From CAZAQV01 sp964487255 (GTDB lineage Bacteria; Myxococcota_A; Polyangia; Polyangiales; CAZAQV01), in the NCBI GenBank assembly GCA_964487255.1, contig CAZAQV010000030.1, positions 12,025-76,024 on the forward strand: a DNA stretch of 64,000 nt. Direction: 5' to 3'. Numbering within the stretch: position 1 is the first letter of the stretch; each line of letters starts with the position of its first letter. Positions 33,174 to 41,810 of this stretch are shown here, piece by piece. The position numbers and the translations under genes were made by a program. The notes under the pieces were generated by a model. The model did no database searches. It was given only the letters and a program-made list of their open reading frames with translations, and had not been told where the DNA came from.

Positions 33174-33866
33174 GTGATGGCGGCAAACATCCAGAAGGTT
33201 TGCGACAACGTGTGGCGCGTTCAGTCGCACATCCAAATGCTACCTGCATTTGGCCTTCCGCTCACCACGGCGGTCGTCGGGACGCCGGCAGGCTTGGTGC
33301 TGCATTCGCCGGTACGGTTCGACGACACGTTGGCTGAGCAGATCACGGCCCTGGGCGATCCATGCGCTATCGTGGCGCCCAATCTCTTCCATCACTTGTA
33401 CGCGGCAGGTGCCAGGGAGCACTTCCCCGACGCGACAGTGTTCGGACCGGAGAAACTGGCAAGGAAGAACAAGAAACTTCGAGACCTTACGCCACTTGAG
33501 ACCACGGACGCGCCCTGGACGAAGCACCTGGAACCGATTCGCATCGAGGGTATTCCCTCGGTGCGTGAGTTCGCTTTTTTCCACCACGCGAGCGGGACGC
33601 TGCTCGTCACCGACCTCGTCTTCAATGTAAACCATGGGGACGGCTGGATTTCAAAACTCTACCTGCGTTGGTCGGGTGCACTGGGAACGCCCATGCAGAC
33701 GAAAATTTGGCGTTGGATCACCAAAGACCGACGCGCAGCGGGCCGGTCACTCGAACGCATCCTGGAACTGGACATCCAACGTGTCATCGTCGGTCACGGC
33801 GATGTAATCGAACGCGATGCGAAAATGAAGCTGCGCCACGCATGCGCTTGGATGCTTAGTGAGTAG
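33174..33866 (+). CDS. DUF4336/metallo-beta-lactamase-like protein
   Basis: A 230-residue protein resembling DUF4336, a metallo-beta-lactamase-fold group. NLFHHLYAAGAREHFPDATVFGP is the family landmark; further possible metal residues are in LLVTDLVFN and VIVGHGDVI. Some canonical zinc-binding His of the HxHxDH motif are replaced, so activity is uncertain. It follows the desaturase by 47 bases on the same strand and may be co-transcribed. The function of the family is not known to me. Confidence 0.78.
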   Translation: MMAANIQKVCDNVWRVQSHIQMLPAFGLPLTTAVVGTPAGLVLHSPVRFDDTLAEQITALGDPCAIVAPNLFHHLYAAGAREHFPDATVFGPEKLARKNKKLRDLTPLETTDAPWTKHLEPIRIEGIPSVREFAFFHHASGTLLVTDLVFNVNHGDGWISKLYLRWSGALGTPMQTKIWRWITKDRRAAGRSLERILELDIQRVIVGHGDVIERDAKMKLRHACAWMLSE

Positions 33867-33879
33867 CGGCGCCTGGTCC

Positions 33880-34701
33880 TCAAAAGTGAGCGTCGATCGC
33901 TGCCGCCACGCCGTGCTCGTCGTTACTGGCGACCACGCGGTATCGCTCCAGCAGCGGAGGTGGTGCGTTGGCAACAATATAGCTATGCGCGACCCAATCT
34001 AGAAAGTCGATGTCGTTGTAGTCATTGCCAACGCCAACAATTTCGTGCGCGCCAACACCCCAGCGCTCGGCCAAGCGACGACATGCCGTAGCCTTGCCAA
34101 CATTCGGCGCAAGCAGCTGAATCCACAGAGACTGATGGTCGATAGGGGAGGTGGCGTGAATCACGGAGATGTCTGGAAAGGTTTGACGCGCCCAGCACAG
34201 AAGCGAGATTTCGTCGGGGTCTTCAATGAGGAGAATCTCGATACTCTCGCGCACCGACTCGTCGCTGCGCCATGGGCGAACGGCGCTACCGTAGTGCTCA
34301 ATCCTGCGGTCAAAGTCGGCAGCGCCACGTGTTTCGGAACGTCGCGCCGCAAACGTGCCGTCCGATGGGTCTGGCGGATGCAACATGAAGCCGATATCCC
34401 GCGCGAGCAGCTCGTCCAAGATTGTTCTGACTTGCTGTTCTGCAATCCGCTCAAGCGACAGTATCTCATCGCGCTGCCACTCAACGATGCCCGCACCGGT
34501 CGAGAAGGCGACCGCATCAAAAGGAGCGTCCGGCTGCAGAACTTCACGAACGCTGCCCAAGGAGCGCCCCGTGGCTGCCACGACGCGCCCTCCGGCCGCG
34601 CGTACACGCTCCAAGGCCCGGTTGTTTTCGGAGCTGACGGATCGATCGGAGTCGAGCAGCGTGCCATCGAGATCTACGACCACCATCTTCGCGCTGCTCA
34701 C
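33880..34701 (-). CDS. Cof-type HAD phosphatase
   Basis: A 273-residue HAD hydrolase of the Cof/IIB class. Motif I VVVDLDGTLLDSD, motif II ATGRS, large alpha/beta cap (about 85-195), and motif IV VGVGNDYNDIDFLDWV are all present, so it should be active on sugar or nucleotide phosphates. The frame is open upstream to 35046 but that extension is antisense to the esterase gene; the true start is the GTG at 34701 or the ATG at 34686. Homologous in fold but not closely related to the other HAD protein in the window. Confidence 0.87.
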   Translation of the reverse strand: MSSAKMVVVDLDGTLLDSDRSVSSENNRALERVRAAGGRVVAATGRSLGSVREVLQPDAPFDAVAFSTGAGIVEWQRDEILSLERIAEQQVRTILDELLARDIGFMLHPPDPSDGTFAARRSETRGAADFDRRIEHYGSAVRPWRSDESVRESIEILLIEDPDEISLLCWARQTFPDISVIHATSPIDHQSLWIQLLAPNVGKATACRRLAERWGVGAHEIVGVGNDYNDIDFLDWVAHSYIVANAPPPLLERYRVVASNDEHGVAAAIDAHF

Positions 34702-34775
34702 GTCGCTTTGTACCACGCCCGTACGCAACGTGAGAGCCCCATGGACATCGTCTCGCTGGGACCTACGTTCACCGG

Positions 34776-35651
34776 GTGGATCGACCGTATCCCCTGCTCT
34801 ACCTCGTAGCCATCTCGCTGGCAGCGGCGTGCGGAGGCGAGAAGCGCACGATACGCGCCCGGGTCGCAAGTGCCGCGATGGGCGTTCCAATGGACTACGC
34901 GACCTACCTGCCGCCCAACTTTCGAAAAGACGAACAGCTACCGCTCTTCGTGTTCTTGCACGGGGGTGGCGACTCTCCCGGTTCGTTCGACAAACACGGG
35001 CTTTCACGCATGCTCGACCGAGCCATCCATGCAGGCCGCGTCCCACGCGCCGTCATCGTGATCCCTGAAGGTCACAACGGCATGTGGGCAAACTGGCACG
35101 ACGGCACGCGACGCTACGAGGACTGGGTTATCAAAGAAGTCTTGCCGCTCGCGCAGGCACGTTTCGGGACAGGCCCATGCCCCGAGGGTTGCCACCTCAT
35201 GGGTGTATCGATGGGCGGCTCGGGATCGATGCGCTTTTTCTTGCACCACCGCGACCTCTTTGCCTCGGTGGCGATCATCAGCGCCCCCATGTTCAACACT
35301 CAGCAAATGATCGACTTCTCGAACGACCCGCTGTTTCGAATCGTGATTCCTTTTCACCGAATCTTCGGTCCCGGAAAACCGCGCTCCTATGTGCAAAAGG
35401 ACGACCCCTATTTGCAACTAAAGAGCAAAAGAGACCTCATGGGTACGAAGCTCTTCTTGGCGTGGGGTACGAACGACCGCGACATGCTCCGCCCCCTCAA
35501 CGAGCGTTTTCGCGCACACCTCACCGCCCACCGCATTCCGCACGGGTACGAGCTCTACGAAGGCAACCACAGTTGGAAGAGCTGGAACCCGGTGATCTTG
35601 CGAATCCTAGCAGCCCAGCTCGACCCAACCCCCTATCCACTCGCGGACTAG
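34776..35651 (+). CDS. Alpha/beta-hydrolase (esterase D-like) lipoprotein
   Basis: A 291-residue lipoprotein starting at a GTG (signal ending LAAAC). The hydrolase domain carries LFVFLHGGGDSPGSFD, nucleophile elbow GVSMGGSGSM, acid in WGTNDRD and His in EGNHSWKSW, the arrangement of S-formylglutathione-hydrolase/esterase D-like enzymes, but exported. Substrate unknown. The gene is divergent from the Cof-type phosphatase with about 75 bases between them. Confidence 0.85.
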   Translation: MDRPYPLLYLVAISLAAACGGEKRTIRARVASAAMGVPMDYATYLPPNFRKDEQLPLFVFLHGGGDSPGSFDKHGLSRMLDRAIHAGRVPRAVIVIPEGHNGMWANWHDGTRRYEDWVIKEVLPLAQARFGTGPCPEGCHLMGVSMGGSGSMRFFLHHRDLFASVAIISAPMFNTQQMIDFSNDPLFRIVIPFHRIFGPGKPRSYVQKDDPYLQLKSKRDLMGTKLFLAWGTNDRDMLRPLNERFRAHLTAHRIPHGYELYEGNHSWKSWNPVILRILAAQLDPTPYPLAD

Positions 35652-35660
35652 AGGCGTCGC

Positions 35661-36473
35661 CTAACTGCCAGAGCCTTCAAGCGCTGACAGATCGGGAAGT
35701 TCGTCAAGGTTCGGCAAGAGCGCAATCTCGATACGGCGATTCTGAGCGCGGGTTTCTTTACTGTCGTTCGATGCAACCGGCTGCGTGTCCGCATAGCCTG
35801 CGGCGGAAATACGCGTGGGGGATAGCCCATTTTCAGTTAGGATTTTGAGCACATCGACGGCGCGCGCTGCTGAAAGCTCCCAGTTGGAAGGAAAGCGCGG
35901 CGTCTTGATGGGCACGTTGTCGGTGTGCCCACCAACCTGAAACTCGCGGTTTTTGACGCTCTTGAGGATGGGCGCGAGCTCCGCGAGCAGCGCCTTGCCC
36001 GCGTCTTTGACATCCGCTTTGCCGCTGTCAAAAAGAACGGCTTCACGCAGCTCGACCACCATACGGTTTCGAACGATGCGGACCCGCAGCTTGCCCGAGT
36101 CGATCATCGATTTTAGCTTCGAAAGCATGGAGCGAAACTCGCTCAAACGCGCTTGATTTTGGCGTTCTTTTTCGCGGAGCTCATCGAGCGCTTTCTTCAT
36201 CTCGTCGATCTTCGACTGTGAGTGTTGCGCATCGGCCGAAATGCTGGCAACGAGTGTCTCCAAGTTCTTGATCTCGGCTTGCGCGTCGGCAAGCTCCTTT
36301 TCTCGGGTCGCAAGCGCTTCTTTGCACTCGTTGCGTTCCTGGTCGCAGACCGCCCCTTGCTCTTCGAGCTCGGCGATTCTGGCATCGCGAGCGTCGAGGT
36401 CCTTTTGAGACGGCCCACACGCGACAACGACGAGAGCGGCGCAAGCGAGTACGAAATGTCTAATCCCTGTCAT
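35661..36473 (-). CDS. OmpA/MotB-domain lipoprotein with coiled coil
   Basis: A 270-residue lipoprotein (MTGIRHFVLACAALVVVAC). Residues 25-130 form a long Glu/Lys/Ala-rich coiled coil, followed by an OmpA-like domain with DSGKADVKDAGKALLAELAP, the peptidoglycan-binding VGGHTDNVPIK and RAQNRRIEI. Such proteins reach from the outer membrane to the cell wall. The ATG at 36473 is used because it starts the signal directly. It differs from the Pal-like protein at 2 kb in having the coiled coil and the MotB-type TDNVPI variant. The CPBP protease gene ends 11 bases upstream. Confidence 0.88.
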   Translation of the reverse strand: MTGIRHFVLACAALVVVACGPSQKDLDARDARIAELEEQGAVCDQERNECKEALATREKELADAQAEIKNLETLVASISADAQHSQSKIDEMKKALDELREKERQNQARLSEFRSMLSKLKSMIDSGKLRVRIVRNRMVVELREAVLFDSGKADVKDAGKALLAELAPILKSVKNREFQVGGHTDNVPIKTPRFPSNWELSAARAVDVLKILTENGLSPTRISAAGYADTQPVASNDSKETRAQNRRIEIALLPNLDELPDLSALEGSGS

Positions 36474-36484
36474 TGTCGCGCACT

Positions 36485-37735
36485 CTACCACAGCGAGACG
36501 CCGAAGAACGAACTGAAGGAAAGGGTCAGGTTATAGACAACGTGCACAAGCGCTGCGACCCAGACCGAAGCGCTCCAATAACGTGCGAGCCCAAAGCCGA
36601 TGCCCGCGAGGGCAATCGCAACCACGCCACCCCAGTTACCCCAACTCTGCGCCAAATGAAACCCCGTGAAGGCCAGCGTGCTCAACGCGAGCGCAGCGAA
36701 CTCACCCCAGCGCCGAAAAATCGCGTAGAGGTATCCTCGAAAAAATAGCTCCTCGGCAAACGGTGCCAAGGCGCCGACGAGGGCCAACGCGAGCGTCCCA
36801 CTTGGCCAAGAGATGAACGTCTCGATAGGGGCAACGCCCGTGGATGGAACGGCGCGTAGCGCCACGCGCGCCACGACCGAAAGCACCACCCCACCCGCAA
36901 GCGAGAGCACGATCGAAAGCCCAAGGTGATCAGGCAGTCGAAGCGAGATGCGCTCAAAAGGGGCGCGCGCGCCCTCGACCCAGCGCAGGGCGCCCCAGAG
37001 CATCAGCACCTGAAGTGCTGCAACGCCCATCCCTTTTGCGAAACCCATACGCGAGCCGACGGTGGGTATCTGAAGCAGCACGTAGACCGCGCCAAGCAAC
37101 ACAACCGCGGCTGCGAGGGACTTGTGCCACCCCGTCTTGTCTGGTGCGGAAACCTGGCCAAAGGACCGCCCCCACCAACCAAAAACCAACAAGACGAGAA
37201 AACCTGTGCCTGCGATTGCAAACCAACCTGCGGCTGGCAGCTCACGGCGAACGAGCGCGCGGGCCCACACCTGTGTCGCTTGGACACGGGACGGTGGCGG
37301 CTGGTGAGGCCAGACGAGGTCTATGCTGTGCGCACCAGGCTGTTCGATGACACCGCCGCCGAGCGGAAGGCAGGCTGCGTCCTCACTCCGATTGAGGAGG
37401 TCCAGGTGAGCTTCGTCAAGAGGAACACGCAAAAGGAGACGCATCGGTTTCAATCCAAAAACCACCACGTCAAACGCACCCGTCAACGTCTCGCGAGGGG
37501 GCGGCGCTAGGAAGCAGAGTTCAAATGTCGCGCGCTGACCGGCCTGGATTTCGAAGCTCACTAACCTCGCACTCACGCGTGTTGCGTCGGGTCCTTTTGC
37601 GTGCTCAGCAACCGTCCTGGGTTCGCTTTCGATAAGAGACTCGCCTTGCTCGATGGCGGAGATCCACCGCCAACCACCGAAGAGCACACCGCTCCACAAG
37701 ACGAGCACTGCTGCCGCGCGGACCAACCGAGACAC
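36485..37735 (-). CDS. CPBP family intramembrane metalloprotease
   Basis: A 416-residue membrane protein. The C-terminal ~220 residues are a CPBP/Rce1-type domain with the catalytic EELFFRGYLY motif, a second motif with His in LAFTGFHL and a third in VHVVYNL, within about seven helices. The N-terminal ~190 residues have one membrane segment and a periplasmic beta-rich region (about 45-160). Members process prenylated proteins or bacteriocin-related substrates, or act as scaffolds. GTG start at 37735. It probably shares a transcript with the OmpA-like lipoprotein. Confidence 0.88.
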   Translation of the reverse strand: MSRLVRAAAVLVLWSGVLFGGWRWISAIEQGESLIESEPRTVAEHAKGPDATRVSARLVSFEIQAGQRATFELCFLAPPPRETLTGAFDVVVFGLKPMRLLLRVPLDEAHLDLLNRSEDAACLPLGGGVIEQPGAHSIDLVWPHQPPPSRVQATQVWARALVRRELPAAGWFAIAGTGFLVLLVFGWWGRSFGQVSAPDKTGWHKSLAAAVVLLGAVYVLLQIPTVGSRMGFAKGMGVAALQVLMLWGALRWVEGARAPFERISLRLPDHLGLSIVLSLAGGVVLSVVARVALRAVPSTGVAPIETFISWPSGTLALALVGALAPFAEELFFRGYLYAIFRRWGEFAALALSTLAFTGFHLAQSWGNWGGVVAIALAGIGFGLARYWSASVWVAALVHVVYNLTLSFSSFFGVSLW

Positions 37736-37766
37736 GACAGGAGCTTACCCGACAGATGGCCAACTT

Positions 37767-37949
37767 TCAGTCGTCGGTTCCCCAACCCGAGACGAAAGGT
37801 CGCTTCAGAGGCAACTCGGTGACCAGCGGAGTCGGGTGGTCGTCAACGAAATATGAGGGCGCAACTTCGGAGCGCCGTGGCTCAAACGGACGCGTCTCGT
37901 CGTCTTCACGTCTTGCGGGATGCTGCTTCTTGCGTGGCTTCGTGGACAT
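37767..37949 (-). CDS. Small unknown protein
   Basis: A 60-residue basic/acidic product beginning MSTKPRKKQHPARREDDETR and ending FVSGWGTDD. Codon use is G/C-rich at third positions like real genes here and it fits between two same-strand genes, but there is no ribosome-binding site and no recognised family. Confidence 0.42.
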   Translation of the reverse strand: MSTKPRKKQHPARREDDETRPFEPRRSEVAPSYFVDDHPTPLVTELPLKRPFVSGWGTDD

Positions 37950-38022
37950 TGCGAGTGATTTGATCCGAACCCACACACGTCCAGTGTGGCTCGACCTTCA
38001 GATCGCGCAAGCGCGATGTCAC

Positions 38023-38640
38023 TCAAATCGACAGCCCACGATCAACGGCCTCCTCGATCGCTTTTGCAAGCTCAACCCACTTGCGCACCGAGTCCTGGGC
38101 GCCTGCGCCGCGCGCACCTCCGGGTACATGCAAACGCACGACACCGTGCGTTCCGCAAACGAAGAAGGCCTCAAACGCTTCAAGCTGTGCAACAATTGTC
38201 GGCGGCATCAGGCGTTCGATGACACGAGCGTCTGCCGCCCGCGCCTCGTCGAGGGGCGGGCGACCCGGTCCAACGACCCTCTGAAGTTTCAGCGCCCACC
38301 GTGCAAAGGCACTCGCATGGCCGTCAGCACCAACAAAGAACGGAGCGATCGACCACTTCGAATTGCGAATCTTGATCACAACCTGCCCGAAGCTCATCCC
38401 GGCGGTGCGCATCTCCCATTGCTCGAACCAGAGTTGACTCCCATTCTGCAGGGCGACCTTCGCGCAGAGAACCGCATTGAGACCTAGCCTCGGCTTGAGC
38501 GCGCCTCCCTCCGCTTCGATCACGGAACGCCACGCTTGTGCACGGTTGACAAAAATGCGTCGAAAAATAACCGCCGCGATGATGAACGTAACGGTCACGA
38601 GTCCTAGCGAACCGACGATTTTGACGAGTTCGCTCTGCAT
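38023..38640 (-). CDS. Membrane-anchored protein of unknown function
   Basis: A 205-residue protein with one N-terminal transmembrane helix (LGLVTVTFIIAAVIFRRIF) and a cytoplasmic or periplasmic alpha/beta domain of about 170 residues (LWFEQWEMRTAGMSFGQVVIKI, VVRLHVPGGARG). No family recognised. Divergent from the PD-(D/E)XK-like gene at 38696 with a 55-base gap that must hold both promoters. Confidence 0.75.
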   Translation of the reverse strand: MQSELVKIVGSLGLVTVTFIIAAVIFRRIFVNRAQAWRSVIEAEGGALKPRLGLNAVLCAKVALQNGSQLWFEQWEMRTAGMSFGQVVIKIRNSKWSIAPFFVGADGHASAFARWALKLQRVVGPGRPPLDEARAADARVIERLMPPTIVAQLEAFEAFFVCGTHGVVRLHVPGGARGAGAQDSVRKWVELAKAIEEAVDRGLSI

Positions 38641-38695
38641 AGACGGATGGTCGGCTTTCTTGACGCCACGAACAACAGGACTGTAGCGATAGAGT

Positions 38696-39169
38696 GTGAC
38701 GGAAATCTCACCTTGGCTCCTGGCCGCCTTTGCGGGGGGAGCCGCCGTATTGCTCTGGCTGCGCCGAAACTACGACCGCTGGCAGCGACGACGTCGTGCC
38801 GCGCGAGCCTCACGTGGGGAGCAGGCAGCTAAGAAACTTCTGCAAGCGAAAGGCTGGAAGGTCGTCGCCGAACAGGCCCGACAGAGCTGTAGCTTGCGAG
38901 CGGGTAACCAGGACGTTCACTTCGAGCTCATCGCTGATTTCATCGTGCAAAAAGACGGTCAACATATGCTCGCCGAAGTCAAGACCGGAGCCGGACGGAA
39001 CATCTCGCATGCAGGAACTCGTCGCCAACTTCTTGAGTACCTGCTCGCATTCGACGTGGACGGCGTGCTGCTCGTCGACCCAGCCCGACGCTCGATCACT
39101 CCCATCGAGTTTCACCTCGCCCTCACGTCGGCCCACGCGCTAGGCTCAGCGAGTGCCGGAGCTGCCTGA
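38696..39169 (+). CDS. Membrane-anchored PD-(D/E)XK nuclease-like protein
   Basis: A 157-residue protein with an N-terminal membrane helix, a basic stretch (LRRNYDRWQRRRR), then a small domain with ELIADFIVQKDGQHMLAEVK: the Asp and the Glu-x-Lys form a PD-(D/E)XK nuclease-like active site, as in Holliday-junction-resolvase-like and UPF0102-type proteins. It starts at a GTG and overlaps the DNA-repair gene mutM by 17 bases, hinting at a role in DNA metabolism, although a membrane anchor is unusual for a nuclease. Confidence 0.68.
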   Translation: MTEISPWLLAAFAGGAAVLLWLRRNYDRWQRRRRAARASRGEQAAKKLLQAKGWKVVAEQARQSCSLRAGNQDVHFELIADFIVQKDGQHMLAEVKTGAGRNISHAGTRRQLLEYLLAFDVDGVLLVDPARRSITPIEFHLALTSAHALGSASAGAA

Positions 39170-39989
39170 AGTCGAAACCGTCCGTCAGCAGCTCGTCCCT
39201 AAGCTCGTGGGCCGCACGATCGCGTCCGTACAAACCTCGAAACCGAGCTACTTTTTTCTCACCCCTCCTTCTCGTCTGCGAAAAGCGCTGCCGGGTGAAA
39301 CCGTCGAAGCGTTGGATCGCTATGGAAAGTATCTGATCGCTCGATTCGCTTCTGGCAGCGGGCTACTGCTGCACCTCGGCATGACAGGACAACTTCGCGC
39401 CGCAGAGATCTCGCAGAGCCCCGCTCGTTTGGAAGACCACGTTCACTTGCGCCTGTCGTTTCAAGACGAACGTGAGGATGTTGTGTTTCGTGATGTGCGC
39501 AAGTTTGGCAAGGTTCGATTTCTCACTGCGGGCCAGAGTGATCCGCGACTCGACAAGCTCGGTCCCGATGCTTTGCTAACGCCCATCGATGCGTTGCGCG
39601 ATCACCTGTGGTCGGTCTCGAGACGGCGGCGGATTAGCGTCAAGGCGCTGCTGCTCGATCAAGGTGTACTCGCCGGAGTCGGTAACATCTATGCGGACGA
39701 GGCGCTTTTCGCGGCGAGCATACGACCCGGACGGAGCGCACTGCGCCTACGTCGCGCAGAAGTAGACCGGCTGTGCCAAGAGCTCCACCGCATTTTGGTG
39801 CGTAGTATTAAGGTCGGCGGCAGCTCAATTCGCGACTACGTCGATGCAGACGGGAAGAGCGGCAAAGCACAACTCGAACATCGCGTGTACGGGCGCAGTG
39901 GACAGCCGTGCGCTGTGTGCGAATCGCCTATCAAACGCGTCGTCATCGCGACCCGCAGCACGCACTACTGCCCAGTTTGCCAAAAATGA
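39153..39989 (+). CDS. mutM: Formamidopyrimidine-DNA glycosylase
   Basis: A 278-residue DNA repair enzyme that excises 8-oxoguanine and formamidopyrimidines and nicks the abasic site. The N-terminal catalytic PELPEVETVR (Pro2 and Glu3), the Lys in DRYGKYL, the helix-two-turn-helix with GVGNIYADEALF, and the C-terminal zinc finger (CAVCESPIKR and HYCPVCQK) are complete. GTG start inside the end of the preceding gene, so translation is coupled. Normal length for the family. Confidence 0.96.
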   Translation: MPELPEVETVRQQLVPKLVGRTIASVQTSKPSYFFLTPPSRLRKALPGETVEALDRYGKYLIARFASGSGLLLHLGMTGQLRAAEISQSPARLEDHVHLRLSFQDEREDVVFRDVRKFGKVRFLTAGQSDPRLDKLGPDALLTPIDALRDHLWSVSRRRRISVKALLLDQGVLAGVGNIYADEALFAASIRPGRSALRLRRAEVDRLCQELHRILVRSIKVGGSSIRDYVDADGKSGKAQLEHRVYGRSGQPCAVCESPIKRVVIATRSTHYCPVCQK

Positions 39990-39998
39990 GACTGGCCC

Positions 39999-41087
39999 TC
40001 AAAGAACGATGCGGCGAAACTCGCGAATGATGGGGAGCGCCTCAAGCCAGGCGGAGGCATCGGCACGGTCCGGGCTCACGGCGCTGGGCGCCCCCGCGAA
40101 GCCGTTCGGGATCTGACTGAAGTGTTCGCTCGTATCCACATCCGGGTCGACGTGATGGTACTCGTACCCCGGCACAAATAGGTCGTCATCGGCGGCGGGC
40201 GCGATCAAGCGAACACCATAACTGCTCAGCTCGGTCTCAAGCGACTGCGGTGGCGCCAACCACACGTGCTTGGGTCCGGCAAAGAAGAAATACTGAATCT
40301 GTTTGTTTTGTGAAAGAATGCGGAAGCGGCGGATTGTGCCGTGGTAGAACGAGCTTCGGGAGCGAGAGCGTTCCACGATGCCTCCGCGGAAGTCAGGTCT
40401 GAATCCGCGAGCAAACTTGAGCGAACGCGGGTCTCCGCGCCGCGCAAACCAGGCAATGCTCTGCCCTCCGTGAATCTGACGAGCAGGATCGGAGGCGGCT
40501 CGCTCACGCGGCGCACTAAAATCGCGATAGGGGGCAATTCGTCCCTCGGGGGCGCGTCGAAGAACGTGTCCAAGCGCGCGCGAGTCCTGAGGAACCTTGG
40601 CTGCCCCAGCGTTGATCGTCTCTAGCGCCGTCTGAATTTCGAACGGAAGGTCGGTACTCGACTCGTCCGAGGTGACATATTCGTAGCCGTCGCGCACTTC
40701 GCGGACAAGTGCACCCTTTCCGATCCAAAACTCGCCCTCGCAGTCGATGAAATGCGAAGCGACGCGCCAGACGAGTGAGAGGTCTTTATAGAAGATGCGT
40801 GCGAAGGTCCGCGCACTCGCGACTCCTTTCTGAACGAGGTAAGCCACGACAAAGCGCAGCTCAGGAATCTGCCGCGGCGAGGCAACAAAGAATTGCGTAT
40901 CAAACAGTTCGATCTGCGCAACCGGAGGATACTTGCGAACCAATGTCTTCGGGTCGTCCTTGAGGTCACCGGCAACGTGAAGGGGCGCGTCCAACAAGAC
41001 CTTCGCAAAGCGCCGCCTCGACTCGGCTGCAGAGCCCGGAGTCGGGTGAACGGATGGGGTAACGAGTCTGCGCTTGCTTCGAACCAC
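39999..41087 (-). CDS. Protein of unknown function
   Basis: A 362-residue soluble protein that I cannot assign. It is rich in Arg, aromatic residues and Asp, with segments such as DTQFFVASPRQIPELRFVVAYL, QKGVASARTFARIFYKDLSLVWR, HFIDCEGEFWIGKG and GYEYHHVDPDVDTSEHFSQIP. No signal peptide, membrane helix, or nucleotide-binding motif. Starts near a strong purine-poor region and converges on mutM. Probably conserved in relatives, judging from its well-formed secondary structure. Confidence 0.75.
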   Translation of the reverse strand: MVRSKRRLVTPSVHPTPGSAAESRRRFAKVLLDAPLHVAGDLKDDPKTLVRKYPPVAQIELFDTQFFVASPRQIPELRFVVAYLVQKGVASARTFARIFYKDLSLVWRVASHFIDCEGEFWIGKGALVREVRDGYEYVTSDESSTDLPFEIQTALETINAGAAKVPQDSRALGHVLRRAPEGRIAPYRDFSAPRERAASDPARQIHGGQSIAWFARRGDPRSLKFARGFRPDFRGGIVERSRSRSSFYHGTIRRFRILSQNKQIQYFFFAGPKHVWLAPPQSLETELSSYGVRLIAPAADDDLFVPGYEYHHVDPDVDTSEHFSQIPNGFAGAPSAVSPDRADASAWLEALPIIREFRRIVL

Positions 41088-41109
41088 GCGGAACTATGCC
41101 ACTATGGCT

Positions 41110-41754
41110 TTACGCCACCAAGTGTCTACCTTGGCGGTTGAGACGCAGGGAACTCCATGACCAGGCCAGGTCGTCGATGCGAGATGGCGCGCCATCGAAC
41201 GCAAGTCCAACAATAGCCTGTGCACGCCACACGACTCGTGCTGGAAAGACGTACTCGGCATTGCTCTGCACGTCACAGATGCGCAACACCGTCCGGTTGC
41301 TAAGTTTGAGCTGGCAGGTCGTTTCGATCGCGACGCCGCTGCCGCAAATGTCGTGCAAACGCCCCTCTCCAAAGCCACCTGCATAGGTAAAATGTACTTG
41401 AGGGGGCTCCTCAAAACGGTTACAGCGCCGCTTCTGTCCGTTGACGAAGTCGCCACGGAGACATTGGCGAAGTGCGCTCGCGCGGACTTTGTCAGGTAGG
41501 CCGAGTTCGATCTGCATGCGCTCCTTCGCCCGCAAAAGCTGGTACTCGTAAACGGTGTCGAGAAGTTCTGAGATCATGCCGAGGTTCTCCTGTTCAAGCG
41601 CCCTTCTTGTACGAGCAATCTGCAACGCGTGTGCCACGCCCGATCCACCAGTGATTCCCACCAATGAATGGCCGCGAAAGCACCGCACTCTGACAGCGAT
41701 GTCAGGCATCGTGCGAAGGGCATGCGCCAGCTTGCGGACGGGTAGGATAAGCAC
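41110..41754 (-). CDS. PilZ-domain-like protein
   Basis: A 214-residue protein. The C-terminal ~100 residues fit a PilZ barrel: KRRCNRFEEPPQVHF, LHDICGSGVAIET and ARVVWRAQAIVGLAFDG. In canonical c-di-GMP binders the motifs are RxxxR and (D/N)xSxxG; here they are altered (DICGSG, with Cys at the Ser position), so nucleotide binding is doubtful. The N-terminal half is helical. Start is a GTG at 41754 or an ATG at 41709. It is divergent from rarA. Confidence 0.75.
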   Translation of the reverse strand: MLILPVRKLAHALRTMPDIAVRVRCFRGHSLVGITGGSGVAHALQIARTRRALEQENLGMISELLDTVYEYQLLRAKERMQIELGLPDKVRASALRQCLRGDFVNGQKRRCNRFEEPPQVHFTYAGGFGEGRLHDICGSGVAIETTCQLKLSNRTVLRICDVQSNAEYVFPARVVWRAQAIVGLAFDGAPSRIDDLAWSWSSLRLNRQGRHLVA

Positions 41755-41810
41755 CTACCGTGGCCATGGCGGAGTTGAGGCATAAAGGTTAGGACGTCCG
41801 AGCGAGACAA

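Noticed and set aside
34702..35046. N-terminal extension of the Cof-type HAD protein
   Set aside because: Antisense to the esterase lipoprotein; Arg-rich with no similarity to HAD caps, and motif I begins just after the GTG at 34701.
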